The translations under genes were made by a program, and so were the position numbers. The notes under the pieces were generated by a model. It saw only the letters and a program-made list of their open reading frames with translations, was not told where the DNA came from and made no database searches. Shown in pieces: positions 15,251 to 24,484 of a DNA stretch of 29,342 nucleotides. Position 1 is the first letter of the stretch; each line of letters begins with the position of its first letter. Source of the stretch: UBA6382 sp963617965 (GTDB lineage Bacteria; Bacteroidota; Bacteroidia; Bacteroidales; Bacteroidaceae); contig CAVEQO010000031.1 in NCBI GenBank assembly GCA_963617965.1, forward strand, positions 1 to 29,342, written 5' to 3'.

Positions 15251-17845
15251 GTGCGTAAGTTATTGCTGATTGTGTGTTTTGCTGTGGCTTCTCTTGGAAT
15301 GGCTGCGCAAAACATAGCCGGTGTGGTTACAGATGCCCGCACCGGCGAGCCTGTTGCATACGCCAACGTGTTTTATGCAGGTATGCCCGTGGGCGTGAAT
15401 ACGGATGCCAACGGTATGTATACGCTGCCGTTGCACGCCGGCAAAACTCTGGTGGTTTCCTTCTACGGCTATGGACGCCAGACTTTCAACGTCACTTCCG
15501 AAAGCCGGCGTATCGACGTTAAACTGACTGACGTGTCGCACACGCTGAAGGAGGCGGTGGTCAAGGCGCGCAAGAAGAAATATTCGCGCAAGAACAACCC
15601 CGCCGTTGAACTGATGAAAAAGGTTATAGCTGCAAAAAAGCAGACGGATTTGCACCGGCACGCATATTTCAGCTATAATATGTACAAGAAGTTGACGTTC
15701 GCCATCAATGACGTGTCTGAAAAAACTCTCAACGAGGGCATATTCAGGAAGATGCCGTTTCTGAACAGACACGTGGAGGTCTGTCCTGAAACGGGGAAGC
15801 GGATATTCCCCGTTACGTTTCAGGAAACCACACAACGCCGGATATGGCGCAAGAACCCCCAGTCGGAGAAGACAATCATCACTGGAAAGCGCGAAGAGGG
15901 ACTCAACAAGTTTTTCTCTTCCGGTGAGATCCTCAACAGCATTCTGGCAGACTGTTTTACCGATGTCAACATATTTGACGACAATGTCCGGCTACTGCGC
16001 CATCAGTTTGTCAGTCCCGTTTCTTCGAAAAACGCCATCAGCTTTTACCACTTCTTCATACAGGATACGGTCTTCGTAGGCAGCGACAAGTGTATTGAGG
16101 TGGCTTTTACACCCAACAACCCCCAGGATTTCGGATTTTCGGGCAGTCTCTTCATCATGACGGACTCCACATACAGAGTGCGCCGCTCGAAACTGCAGAT
16201 ACCCCACAGCTCTGATGTCAACTTTGTGGAAAAGCTCAATATCAGTCAGGAATTTCTGAATCTCCCGTCGGGCGATCAGGTGTTGGCGCAAAACAAGATG
16301 ACGGTGCAGATTTCTGCCATTATGGACATGGCACGCCTTCATGTGCAGCTCACAAACGACTATTCGGAATTTAGCCTGTCGCCATTGCCAGACAAGGAAT
16401 TCCGCTATGGCGGGCAGGAATATATTGAGCCCAATGCGGTCTTGCAGAACGACAATTTCTGGAAGACTAACCGCACGGATAGTCTTACTGTGGCCGAGGC
16501 TTCCATGGGGCAGATGGTGAAAGAGCTCCAGAGCATGAAGAACTTCAATCTCTTCCTGTTCGTGCTCAAGGCTTTTGTGGAGAACTATGTGGAGACTTCG
16601 TCTGACCCGCAGAAACCGTCCAAGTTTGACATAGGTCCGGTGAACACCATGTTCAGCCACAATTTCATTGACGGGTTCCGTCTTCGCGCTTCCGGCCAGA
16701 CAACAGCCAATCTTAACCCTCATCTTTTCGCGAAGGGGTATCTGGCCTACGGATTCAAAGACCGCAGGCTCAAAGGTCTGTCTGAACTGACCTACGCATT
16801 CAGGAAAAGGTCTTATCAGGTTACGGAGTTTCCCATGAACAACCTCTCTGTGTCGTATCAGACCGATGTGATGTCTGCTTCCGACAAGTTCATGCCTACC
16901 GACAAGGACAACGTGTTTTCTTCGTTCAAAGTGACTACGGTAGACCAGATGGTTTATTACCACAAGTTCGGTCTCAAATATCAATGCGAGTGGCTCAACG
17001 GCTTCGGGATCACTGCACAGATGCGCAGGGAAAGGGATGAGGCTGTCGGGGCTCTGTTCTATCAGCCCTTGGACAGGTCGGGAAAACCGTCGGCAGACAG
17101 AACTGCGTACAACCGCTATTTCAATACGGCAGACTTGGCGGTGGAACTTAAATACAGCCCCGGTGCGAAGTACATGAACACCAAGCAGAGACGCATTACC
17201 GTCAACAACGAGGCTCCGATATTTACTTTGGGGCACATCGTGGGGTTCAAGGCTGTGGGCGGCGAGCACCGCTACAACCTGACGGAGGCATCTGTCTACA
17301 AACGTTTCTGGCTGCCGTCGGCATGGGGCAGGATGGATTTTTACATAAACGGGGGCATCCAATGGAACAGGGTGCCGTATCCTTTGCTGATAATGCCTGC
17401 CGCAAACCAGTCCTACATCGTACACAAGGCCATGTTCAGTATGGTAAACAACATGGAGTTTCTCAACGACCGCTATGTTTCTGCCATGGCGCAGTGGGAT
17501 CTCAACGGCAAAATATTCAATCGCATCCCACTGCTGCGCAAGCTCAAATGGCGTGAAATCATAGGGTGCAACGCACTCTGGGGGACCCTCACCGACAAGA
17601 ACAATCCCACCCTCAACCCCGGCGACAGCCGTCTGTACTATTTCCCCGGCCATTTCAGACATGACGGCACCTACCGTTACTCTTCGTTTGCAATGGAGAA
17701 CGACAAACCTTATGTCGAGGTATATGCGGGCGTTCACAACATATTCAAGGTGCTGCAGATTCAGGCAGTCCGCCGTTTGAATTATCTCTACCTGCCTGGC
17801 GCAAAAAAATGGGGATGGAGAGTGAAACTGGAACTGACATTCTGA
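15251..17845 (+). CDS. DUF5686 outer-membrane protein with carboxypeptidase-regulatory-like domain
   Basis: This 864-residue protein (from GTG 15251) has the Bacteroidetes DUF5686 layout. A signal peptide (VRKLLLIVCFAVASLGMAAQ) is followed by a carboxypeptidase-regulatory-like beta domain at about 21-100 (IAGVVTDARTGEPVAYANV, then GMYTLPL). After a basic linker (KARKKKYSRKN) comes a long region rich in beta-strands that ends KWGWRVKLELTF; the terminal Phe is typical of outer-membrane barrels. The frame is open from an ATG at 15203, but that lies upstream of the -7 box and the added residues are not signal-like. GTG at 15242 is another option. The function is unknown; the regulatory-like domain is shared with TonB-dependent receptors, but there is no SusC plug. 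Its place before an LptE and SecG operon suggests an envelope-assembly role. Confidence 0.85.
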   Translation: MRKLLLIVCFAVASLGMAAQNIAGVVTDARTGEPVAYANVFYAGMPVGVNTDANGMYTLPLHAGKTLVVSFYGYGRQTFNVTSESRRIDVKLTDVSHTLKEAVVKARKKKYSRKNNPAVELMKKVIAAKKQTDLHRHAYFSYNMYKKLTFAINDVSEKTLNEGIFRKMPFLNRHVEVCPETGKRIFPVTFQETTQRRIWRKNPQSEKTIITGKREEGLNKFFSSGEILNSILADCFTDVNIFDDNVRLLRHQFVSPVSSKNAISFYHFFIQDTVFVGSDKCIEVAFTPNNPQDFGFSGSLFIMTDSTYRVRRSKLQIPHSSDVNFVEKLNISQEFLNLPSGDQVLAQNKMTVQISAIMDMARLHVQLTNDYSEFSLSPLPDKEFRYGGQEYIEPNAVLQNDNFWKTNRTDSLTVAEASMGQMVKELQSMKNFNLFLFVLKAFVENYVETSSDPQKPSKFDIGPVNTMFSHNFIDGFRLRASGQTTANLNPHLFAKGYLAYGFKDRRLKGLSELTYAFRKRSYQVTEFPMNNLSVSYQTDVMSASDKFMPTDKDNVFSSFKVTTVDQMVYYHKFGLKYQCEWLNGFGITAQMRRERDEAVGALFYQPLDRSGKPSADRTAYNRYFNTADLAVELKYSPGAKYMNTKQRRITVNNEAPIFTLGHIVGFKAVGGEHRYNLTEASVYKRFWLPSAWGRMDFYINGGIQWNRVPYPLLIMPAANQSYIVHKAMFSMVNNMEFLNDRYVSAMAQWDLNGKIFNRIPLLRKLKWREIIGCNALWGTLTDKNNPTLNPGDSRLYYFPGHFRHDGTYRYSSFAMENDKPYVEVYAGVHNIFKVLQIQAVRRLNYLYLPGAKKWGWRVKLELTF

Positions 17846-17884
17846 CTGCTCCGGCAGCTCACTGCCATCGTTATATATTGGAAA

Positions 17885-19075
17885 ATGAAGATAGACTTAC
17901 TCTCTGTAAAGAGGAAATACAACATTGTGGGCAAGTGCTCTGCCCTTGACGAGGCTCTGCAGATGGCTCTGCGTGTGGCCCCGACAGACCTGTCGATGGT
18001 AATCCTCGGCGAAAACGGAGTGGGCAAGGATATATTCTCCCGTATAATCCACGACTACAGTCCGCGCAAGAACAAACGCCTCATGGCCATCAACTGCGGT
18101 TCCATTCCTCCCGGCACGATAAATTCGGAACTCTTCGGTCATGTCAAGGGAGCCTATACCGGAGCCGACTCTGACCGTGAGGGATATTTTGCCGCTTGCG
18201 ATGGTGGCACGCTGTTCCTCGACGAAATAGGGGAACTTCCCAAGGAAACCCAGTCCCTGTTGTTGAGGGTGCTTGAGAGTGGCGAGTACATTCCGGTGGG
18301 GTCGGACAAGGTGTTCAAGACGGATGTGCGCATAGTGGTCGCCACCAATGTCAATTTGCTCAGTGCAATGCGTGAGGGCAAGTTCAGGGAAGACTTGTTC
18401 TATCGTCTCAACGGCATTTCCATCAATATTCCGCCTCTCCGTGAACGCGGCGATGACATTCGTCTGCTTTTCAAGAAATTTGCGCTTGACATGAGCGACA
18501 AATACAACAACGCCGACCCCGTGGCACTCGATGACGAGGCCATGGACTATGCCATGAAATACCAATGGCCGGGCAACATCCGCCAGTTGCGCAATCTGGT
18601 GGAGAGTCTCACGGTCACGGTGCCGGACGGTATGGTTACTGTTGACAGGCTCAAAAAAGCCCTGCCTGACGAAAAGGAAACCATGCTGTCGTACAACGAC
18701 GACTACAAGTCTTTTGAGTCGGAGCGGACGGTTATTTTCCAGTGGCTGGCGCAGCTGTCCACGCAGTGTCGCCATCTGCGTGAAGAACTTGATGACTTGC
18801 GGCAGTCCCTGAACATCTCGCCGTCAAACTCCGCAGCGTCAGACAGAACTCGCCACGCAAGGCCGCTGCTGTCGCTTCCTGTGGTGTACGAGGATGCCGA
18901 GACGCCTGAGTTCGTGGAAAAGATAAATACCATTGACGACATGGAGAAAGATGCCATCGTTTCATCGCTGAAGCGCCATGCCGGGGCGCGCCGCAAGGTT
19001 GCGGAAGAATTGGGGATCCCCGAACGCACACTGTACAGGAAAATCAAGGAATATGGTCTGGAGAATGTCAAGTGA
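17885..19075 (+). CDS. Sigma-54 enhancer-binding transcription activator without receiver domain
   Basis: This 396-residue AAA+ activator uses ATP hydrolysis to remodel sigma-54 RNA polymerase. The AAA+ module starts almost at the N terminus: Walker A GENGVGKD (42-49), GAYTGA (89-94, the sigma-54 contact loop, Tyr for Phe), Walker B FLDEIGE (111-117), arginine-finger region REDLFYRL (168-175) and sensor II GNIRQLRNLVE (230-240). A linker with a predicted helix (about 285-310) leads to a Fis-type helix-turn-helix (about 350-392, RRKVAEELGIPERTLYRKI). There is no response-regulator, GAF or PAS domain, so its activity must be set by level or by a partner. It lies 39 bases after the DUF5686 gene and 12 before the LptE gene. 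It may regulate this operon or other envelope genes; no -24/-12 site (TGGCAC-N5-TTGC) was noticed in the window. Confidence 0.93.
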   Translation: MKIDLLSVKRKYNIVGKCSALDEALQMALRVAPTDLSMVILGENGVGKDIFSRIIHDYSPRKNKRLMAINCGSIPPGTINSELFGHVKGAYTGADSDREGYFAACDGGTLFLDEIGELPKETQSLLLRVLESGEYIPVGSDKVFKTDVRIVVATNVNLLSAMREGKFREDLFYRLNGISINIPPLRERGDDIRLLFKKFALDMSDKYNNADPVALDDEAMDYAMKYQWPGNIRQLRNLVESLTVTVPDGMVTVDRLKKALPDEKETMLSYNDDYKSFESERTVIFQWLAQLSTQCRHLREELDDLRQSLNISPSNSAASDRTRHARPLLSLPVVYEDAETPEFVEKINTIDDMEKDAIVSSLKRHAGARRKVAEELGIPERTLYRKIKEYGLENVK

Positions 19076-19087
19076 CCAAACCGCATA

Positions 19088-19621
19088 ATGACAGTTATGA
19101 ACCCTTTTGATAAACCAACCATAGCAAACACGTTAGTGAGTCTCTGCCTGCTGCTGCTGGTAGGCTGCTCTGTCAGCTACAAGCTCAACGGGGCCTCGAT
19201 AGACTATCTTACCACGAAGACCATACAGATAGACGATTTCCCTCTCCGCTCTGCTTATGTCTGGGCCCCGATGCACTCCATGTTCAACAATGAATTGTCT
19301 GACGTCTATGCCCGTCAGACAAAGCTGAGGCAGGTAAACCGCAATGGCGATATGCAGTTGTCTGGCGAGATAACGGAGTACAGCCAGTACAACAAGTCTG
19401 TGTCGGCTGACGGATACTCCTCGCAGACACAGTTGAAAATGACGGTCAACGTGCGCTTTGTTAACAACAAAAAACATTCCGATGACTTTGAACGCTCCTT
19501 TACGGCAACGGCGGATTATGACTCTTCACAACAGCTCACTGCCGTGCAGGAGGAACTGGTCACACAGATGATCAAAGACCTTGTAGACCAGATATTCAAT
19601 GCCACGGTAGCCAACTGGTAA
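19088..19621 (+). CDS. lptE: LptE-like LPS-assembly lipoprotein
   Basis: This 177-residue lipoprotein has a signal peptide ending LLLVGC, with Cys27 as the lipid anchor. The mature part, beginning SVSYKLNGASIDY and containing TIQIDDFPLRSAY, looks like the Bacteroidetes LptE family. LptE plugs the LptD barrel, which delivers LPS to the outer leaflet. Two strands followed by a helix with LRQVNRNGDMQLSGEI and a C-terminal amphipathic helix (EELVTQMIKDLVDQIFNATV) fit the LptE alpha/beta sandwich. Starts at 19088 or 19097 are both possible; the first is used since it lies 12 bases after the activator gene. LptD is not in the window. The symbol rests on family resemblance and the conserved activator-lptE-secG order remembered for Bacteroidales. 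Confidence 0.8.
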   Translation: MTVMNPFDKPTIANTLVSLCLLLLVGCSVSYKLNGASIDYLTTKTIQIDDFPLRSAYVWAPMHSMFNNELSDVYARQTKLRQVNRNGDMQLSGEITEYSQYNKSVSADGYSSQTQLKMTVNVRFVNNKKHSDDFERSFTATADYDSSQQLTAVQEELVTQMIKDLVDQIFNATVANW

Positions 19622-19673
19622 TGCACACCAGTCCCGACGGCAACAAGACAACCTACACATATATCTCTTGCTC

Positions 19674-20543
19674 ATGATCACACAACAGCTCAATTCTGCG
19701 ATAGAACTCATACGCCACCCGGAGCGTATGGATCGCAGCACCATTCCGGTCATAAGGAAAGCCATTGAACGCTACCCCTTTTACCAGACCCTCCATCTGC
19801 TTTTGCTGCAAAATATGTACGCCGTTCATGACACGGGGTTCAGCAGGCAGTTGGGCGTCTCTGCACTGTGTGTGGCAGACCGCTCCGTGTTGTTTGATAT
19901 GGTTGAGGGACTGAACTACTCAATACCTACAGTGGAACTTGAAAACTCTGGGGATAAGGCATACGGTGACAAGACGTTGGCTCTGATTGACAACTTCCTT
20001 AAAGACACTCCGTCATCAGTCGCATCCCAGCCGCAGACGGCAGACACGGCAGATTCCATGGGGGACTATTCTCTTTATTTGGAGCAGTTGCCTGACATAG
20101 GAAATGGCGGTGGGGCCGGGCCTGTAGGAGTTGAATCTCGGCATGAGCCACCGACGGTTCTGCGGCAAAGTGTCGCGGAAATTTCAGAGACCGTTTCCGC
20201 AGCGGACGGTATTCCTGCTGCTCCGCAGCATGACAACAGTCCTGTATGTGAAGAAGACGAAGAGTTCACCGTGCCGTTCATCACCAGCCATCTTGCCGAC
20301 ACTCCGCCGGAGGAAACCGCCCAAACTGACGACATCCCCTTTGCGGAAGAACACAGGAAAGAGTTTTTCACGGAAACAATGGCCGGCCTGTATATCAAAC
20401 AGCGGAAATATGAGCAGGCTCTTGAAATTATTGAGTTCATAAGTGCCGAAAATCCAAAAAAAAGTGCTTACTTTGCAGACCAGATGCGTTATCTGAAATT
20501 GCTAATACGTATTAACAAAAACAAAAGTAGTAGAAATGTATAG
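19674..20543 (+). CDS. TPR-like conserved hypothetical protein between lptE and secG
   Basis: I do not recognise a function. From the ATG at 19674 it has 289 residues (a TTG two codons upstream is less likely) and no signal peptide or membrane helix, so it is probably cytoplasmic. Residues about 1-100 are helical and hydrophobic (YPFYQTLHLLLLQNMY), and 105-220 form a low-complexity acidic/proline linker. The C-terminal 60 residues carry a tetratricopeptide-like pair (MAGLYIKQRKYEQALEIIEFI and following) ending in a basic tail. TPRs mediate protein contacts, so an adaptor role near the Sec or Lpt machinery is possible but not shown. The last eight bases overlap the secG start (ATGTATAG), a typical translational-coupling arrangement, so its expression should be tied to SecG. 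Confidence 0.75.
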   Translation: MITQQLNSAIELIRHPERMDRSTIPVIRKAIERYPFYQTLHLLLLQNMYAVHDTGFSRQLGVSALCVADRSVLFDMVEGLNYSIPTVELENSGDKAYGDKTLALIDNFLKDTPSSVASQPQTADTADSMGDYSLYLEQLPDIGNGGGAGPVGVESRHEPPTVLRQSVAEISETVSAADGIPAAPQHDNSPVCEEDEEFTVPFITSHLADTPPEETAQTDDIPFAEEHRKEFFTETMAGLYIKQRKYEQALEIIEFISAENPKKSAYFADQMRYLKLLIRINKNKSSRNV

Positions 20544-20910
20544 TATCGTTATCGTACTTATAGTGCTCGCAGCTGTCCTGATGTGCTTGATTGTGCTCAT
20601 ACAGGAATCAAAGGGTGGCGGTCTTGCGGCCGGTTTCTCCAGTGCAAACAGCTTGGGCGGTGTACGCAAAACCACGGAATTTGTAGAAAAAGCCACATGG
20701 GGTCTTGCGATAGCCATGGTGGTGTTTAGCGTTGCAGCCGCTTACCTTATTCCCGGCGAGACGACACAAAGCTCTGTGGTGGAAAAAGCTCCCGTGCAGA
20801 CGGCCGTCCCCATGCCGTCGGCTGCCGGTCAGCCGGAAAAGCAGGCGATGCCGGCGCAGGGACAGACAGCCGGACAGCAGGGTTCTGCGGAAGAAACTCC
20901 GGCAAACTGA
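20536..20910 (+). CDS. secG: SecG, preprotein translocase subunit
   Basis: SecG is the small inner-membrane subunit of SecYEG that aids SecA-driven protein export. The 124-residue protein has the two-helix plan: TM1 about 3-23, the cytoplasmic glycine-rich loop with SKGGGLAAGFSS and NSLGGVRKTTEFVEKATW, then TM2 about 55-73. Residues 75-124 form an extra Ala/Pro/Gln-rich hydrophilic tail, longer than in E. coli SecG; similar tails occur in Bacteroidetes. Its ATG lies inside the last codons of the preceding gene. It closes the operon and is followed 32 bases later by a terminator. Confidence 0.93.
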   Translation: MYSIVIVLIVLAAVLMCLIVLIQESKGGGLAAGFSSANSLGGVRKTTEFVEKATWGLAIAMVVFSVAAAYLIPGETTQSSVVEKAPVQTAVPMPSAAGQPEKQAMPAQGQTAGQQGSAEETPAN

Positions 20911-20942
20911 TTTTACTGAACTGTAATATTTCAACGAAGAGC

Positions 20943-20974
20943 AAAGATCACCAGATTATTTCCGGTGGTCTTTT
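20943..20974 (+). terminator. Intrinsic terminator after secG
   Basis: AAAGATCACC (20943-20952) pairs with GGTGGTCTTT (20964-20973), ten pairs including one T-G wobble, with an 11-base loop, and a T-run spans 20971-20974. This is the most classic rho-independent terminator in the window. The remaining 105 bases to mfd hold no clear TAnnTTTG box. Confidence 0.75.
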
Positions 20975-21079
20975 GGCGTATATTGGGATATTGTTGCGTG
21001 TTGTTTGTACGCTGTCTCTCGTTCTGCTCCATAATTTCAGATTCGTCTCCTCGTGTAACCCTGACAGAAAAAGGCAAAA

Positions 21080-24000
21080 GTGGACTCCTCTGGTATAAGG
21101 AAACTGTTTATGCGCCATAGTGGCGTGCGTGCTGTGGCAAGCCGGGTCAATGGGCTGGTTGCTGGCGACCCCCTGTTCATTGAAGGTTTGCAGGGATCTT
21201 CGAGTGCAGTGTGTTTCAGTGCTTTGCATGGTTTGCTGACCGTTCCGCGACTGTTCCTTGTAATCTTGAATGACGAAGACGAGGCGACGGCTTTTCATGG
21301 TGATTTGGAAACATTGCTTGGCGAGGGTAGTTCGCTGTTTTTCCCGTCCCCGTACAAGCGCGGCGTAAGGTATGCCCAAATTGACCCTGCCAATGAAATT
21401 CTGCGTACGGATGTGCTTGGACGGCTTGCGGGACTTGACAGTGGTCTTGCATCCACGATGTTTGTAGTTACTTATCCCGAAGCCTTGGCGGTTAAAGTCG
21501 TGACTCAGGACACCGTCAGGGAAGCCTGCCTGAATGTCGAGGTCGGCGGTGAATATGATTTTGCCGGAATCGGCGAACGCCTGTCTGCCCTTGGTTTCCG
21601 CCATACCGACTACGTCTATGAGCCCGGCGAGTTTGCCGTCCGGGGCAGTATACTTGACGTGTTCTCTTATTCCTGCGATTGTCCGTACCGCATTGATTTC
21701 TTTGGTGACGAGATAGACAGCATACGCACATTCGATGTCCAGAGCCAATTGTCGATAGAAAAGGTCAGCCGTGCCTCGCTGGTCCCTTTCGTGGCGTCTT
21801 CGCCCCATAGCCGTGTCTCTTTCTTCAGCTTTTTGCCCGACTCCACCGTTCTTGTCCAGAAGAACCCGGCTTTTGTGCGCGATACGGTCGGGAAAATCTT
21901 TGAAGAGGGCTTCAGCGAACAGGCTTTGATAGAAAGGGCTGTCATACAGGGTGAAAACAGGGACGGCGTTGCCGAACTTGATGCCGGCAGTCTGCTTCTT
22001 GACGCTACGGACTTTGCCCGTAGCCAGAAGGCGTATCCTTCGGTTGTGTTGGCTACGAAACCTGCGGGTGTCAGAGGTGCGTCGGTAAAGTTCCATACAT
22101 CGTCCCAGCCCGTGTTTCACAAGAATTTTGATTTGATAGGGCAGACTCTCTCCGGATTTGTTGCTCGGGGATACAGGATTTTCATATTCGCTGACAGCGG
22201 CAGGCAACACGCCCGCTTGAAAGAAATATTCTCGCAGTCAGACCGTCCGGTTGCTTTTGAACCAGTCGGAAACACCATTCACTCCGGCTTCGCCGATGAC
22301 ACTCTGAAAGTGTGCCTCTTTACGGATCATCAGATATTTGACCGTTTCCACAAGTACCAGATCCGCAGCGGATATGCGCGAAACGGCAAGGTCGCGCACT
22401 CTTTGCGTGAACTCAACCAATTTTCCCCCGGCGACTATGTGACCCATGTAGACCATGGCATCGGGCAGTTCGTAGGTCTTGTGAGGGTTGAAAAGGGCGG
22501 TACAGAACAGGAGATGATGAAATTGCTCTATCAGGACGGCGATATTGTCTATGTGTCTGTCCACGCATTGGGCAAGGTCAGCAAATACAGGCAGGGCGAC
22601 GGCGAGACTCCACGCCTGAGCAAACTCGGCACAGGAGCCTGGCACCAGCTGAAGGAGCGGACCAAGAAGAAGATAAAGGACATTGCGCGCGACCTGATAA
22701 AACTTTACTCCGAGCGGCGGCAGCGTGAGGGATTTGCCTACAGCCCTGATTCTTATATGCAAAACGAGCTGGAAGCGTCCTTTGCTTATGAAGACACTCC
22801 CGACCAACTTACGGTGACAAGCCAGATAAAGGCGGATATGGAGAGCAGGCGGCCCATGGATCGTCTGGTGTGCGGCGATGTCGGATTCGGCAAGACGGAG
22901 CTGGCTGTGAGAGCCGCTTTCAAGGCCGCTGCCGACGGAAAGCAGGTAGCGGTGCTTGTGCCAACGACCGTGTTGGCATATCAGCATTATCAAACGTTCC
23001 GGGAGCGTCTGAAGAATTTCCCCGTGACTGTGGAATATCTTTCGCGGTCGCGTTCTCCCAAGAAAACCAAGGAAATCTGTGAGCGGCTCAAGGACGGGAA
23101 GATAGAAATCATCATAGGCACACACAAACTGCTCGGCAAGTCTGTCGTGTTCAAGGATTTGGGGCTGCTTGTCATTGACGAGGAACAGAAGTTTGGCGTG
23201 GCTACAAAGGAAAAACTGAGGCAAATGAAGGTGAACGTGGACACCCTTACCCTTACGGCCACTCCGATCCCACGCACCCTCCAGTTTTCGCTGATGGGCG
23301 CACGCGATTTGTCTGTGCTGTCAACACCTCCCGCAAACAGGCATCCCATCCAGACGGAAATCCATGTCTTTGGCCATGAGATAATAGCCGATGCCATCAA
23401 TTTTGAGATGAGCCGAGGCGGACAGGTCTTTTTCGTATGCGGCAGAATCGCCCAGATACCGCATATAGAGTCGCTTATCCATGAGTATGTGCCCGACGCC
23501 CGCGTGGCAGTCGGTCACGGCAGAATGTCGCCCGATGCTCTCGAGAAAACAATACTGGACTTCATAAACCGCGAATATGATGTACTTCTCTCCACCACAA
23601 TTGTGGAGAACGGCATTGACATACCTAACGCCAATACCATAATCATAGACAATGCGCAGAATTTCGGCTTGAGCGACCTCCATCAGATGAGGGGCAGGGT
23701 GGGGCGCAGTGACCGCAAGGCGTTCTGTTACCTTCTTGCTCCCCCCGCTGTCGCCTTGTCAGACGACAGCAGGCATCGTCTGGAGGCAATCGAGAGTTTC
23801 AGCGATTTGGGCAGCGGCATCCAGATTGCCATGCAGGATCTTGATATCCGCGGGGCGGGAAACCTTCTGGGGGCGGAGCAGAGTGGCTTCATTGCAGACA
23901 TGGGCTACGAAACCTATCAGAAAATCCTTTCGGAGGCTGTCCACGAACTGAAGACGGAGGAGTTCGCGGACTTGTATGAAGACGAGGCCGGGCAGTCGGT

Positions 24001-24484
24001 GTCTTTGCAGGGCGAATTGTTTGTAGGGGAGTGCAGCCTTGACAGCGACCTGCCTCTCTATCTGCCCGAGGAATATATACCCGGAGCCAACGAACGTGTG
24101 TTGTGTTATCGCGAGATCGACTCGCTTGATTCCGATGCGTTGATTGCAGGCTACCGCAAGAAACTGGAAGACCGTTTCGGAACTTTGCCGGAGCCTGCCG
24201 AAAATTTGCTGAAAGTCCCGGCGGTCCGCAGAATCGGGCGCAGTCTCGGCATAGAGCGCATCGTGGCCAGAAACGGAGTCCTTACCTTGTATTATGTGTC
24301 CAATCCCGATAGTGCGTTCTATCAGAGTGACACGTTCGGACGCAGCATCACGTATATGTCCGCCCATTTTGACAGTTGCAGGCTCTCGGAACACAACAGG
24401 AAACGCCGTCTTGCCATACAGGATGTCCGCAACATTGACCAGATGCTGTCCGTTCTTACAGACATTTCCGGTTCGGGGTCTTAG
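21080..24484 (+). CDS. mfd: Transcription-repair coupling factor Mfd
   Basis: Mfd frees RNA polymerase stalled at DNA lesions by ATP-driven translocation and recruits UvrA for nucleotide-excision repair. The 1134-residue length is normal. The N-terminal UvrB-homology region (about 1-350) contains FAVRGSILDVFSY. The RNA-polymerase-interaction (CarD-like) domain starts near 448 (FSPGDYVTHVDHGIGQFVG). The helicase core has Walker A GDVGFGKT (599-606), DEEQ (700-703) and TATPIPRTL as motif III. The GQVFFVCGRI and LHQMRGRVGRSDR blocks of the second RecA domain and translocation module follow. A TRCF C-terminal domain completes it. The start is GTG 21080, favoured by AAAAAGG five bases upstream; an ATG at 21110 would lose ten residues. 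It stands alone after a terminator and ends four bases into the convergent MBOAT gene. Confidence 0.97.
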   Translation: MDSSGIRKLFMRHSGVRAVASRVNGLVAGDPLFIEGLQGSSSAVCFSALHGLLTVPRLFLVILNDEDEATAFHGDLETLLGEGSSLFFPSPYKRGVRYAQIDPANEILRTDVLGRLAGLDSGLASTMFVVTYPEALAVKVVTQDTVREACLNVEVGGEYDFAGIGERLSALGFRHTDYVYEPGEFAVRGSILDVFSYSCDCPYRIDFFGDEIDSIRTFDVQSQLSIEKVSRASLVPFVASSPHSRVSFFSFLPDSTVLVQKNPAFVRDTVGKIFEEGFSEQALIERAVIQGENRDGVAELDAGSLLLDATDFARSQKAYPSVVLATKPAGVRGASVKFHTSSQPVFHKNFDLIGQTLSGFVARGYRIFIFADSGRQHARLKEIFSQSDRPVAFEPVGNTIHSGFADDTLKVCLFTDHQIFDRFHKYQIRSGYARNGKVAHSLRELNQFSPGDYVTHVDHGIGQFVGLVRVEKGGTEQEMMKLLYQDGDIVYVSVHALGKVSKYRQGDGETPRLSKLGTGAWHQLKERTKKKIKDIARDLIKLYSERRQREGFAYSPDSYMQNELEASFAYEDTPDQLTVTSQIKADMESRRPMDRLVCGDVGFGKTELAVRAAFKAAADGKQVAVLVPTTVLAYQHYQTFRERLKNFPVTVEYLSRSRSPKKTKEICERLKDGKIEIIIGTHKLLGKSVVFKDLGLLVIDEEQKFGVATKEKLRQMKVNVDTLTLTATPIPRTLQFSLMGARDLSVLSTPPANRHPIQTEIHVFGHEIIADAINFEMSRGGQVFFVCGRIAQIPHIESLIHEYVPDARVAVGHGRMSPDALEKTILDFINREYDVLLSTTIVENGIDIPNANTIIIDNAQNFGLSDLHQMRGRVGRSDRKAFCYLLAPPAVALSDDSRHRLEAIESFSDLGSGIQIAMQDLDIRGAGNLLGAEQSGFIADMGYETYQKILSEAVHELKTEEFADLYEDEAGQSVSLQGELFVGECSLDSDLPLYLPEEYIPGANERVLCYREIDSLDSDALIAGYRKKLEDRFGTLPEPAENLLKVPAVRRIGRSLGIERIVARNGVLTLYYVSNPDSAFYQSDTFGRSITYMSAHFDSCRLSEHNRKRRLAIQDVRNIDQMLSVLTDISGSGS

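Noticed and set aside
15992..17737. A 581-codon minus-strand open frame inside the DUF5686 gene
   Set aside because: No recognisable domain, His- and Val-rich composition, and complete overlap with a well-supported gene; a codon-bias shadow.
20948..22210. 420-codon minus-strand frame starting within mfd and reaching the secG terminator
   Set aside because: It is antisense to a conserved part of mfd, has a composition typical of shadow frames, and its end lies in the terminator hairpin.
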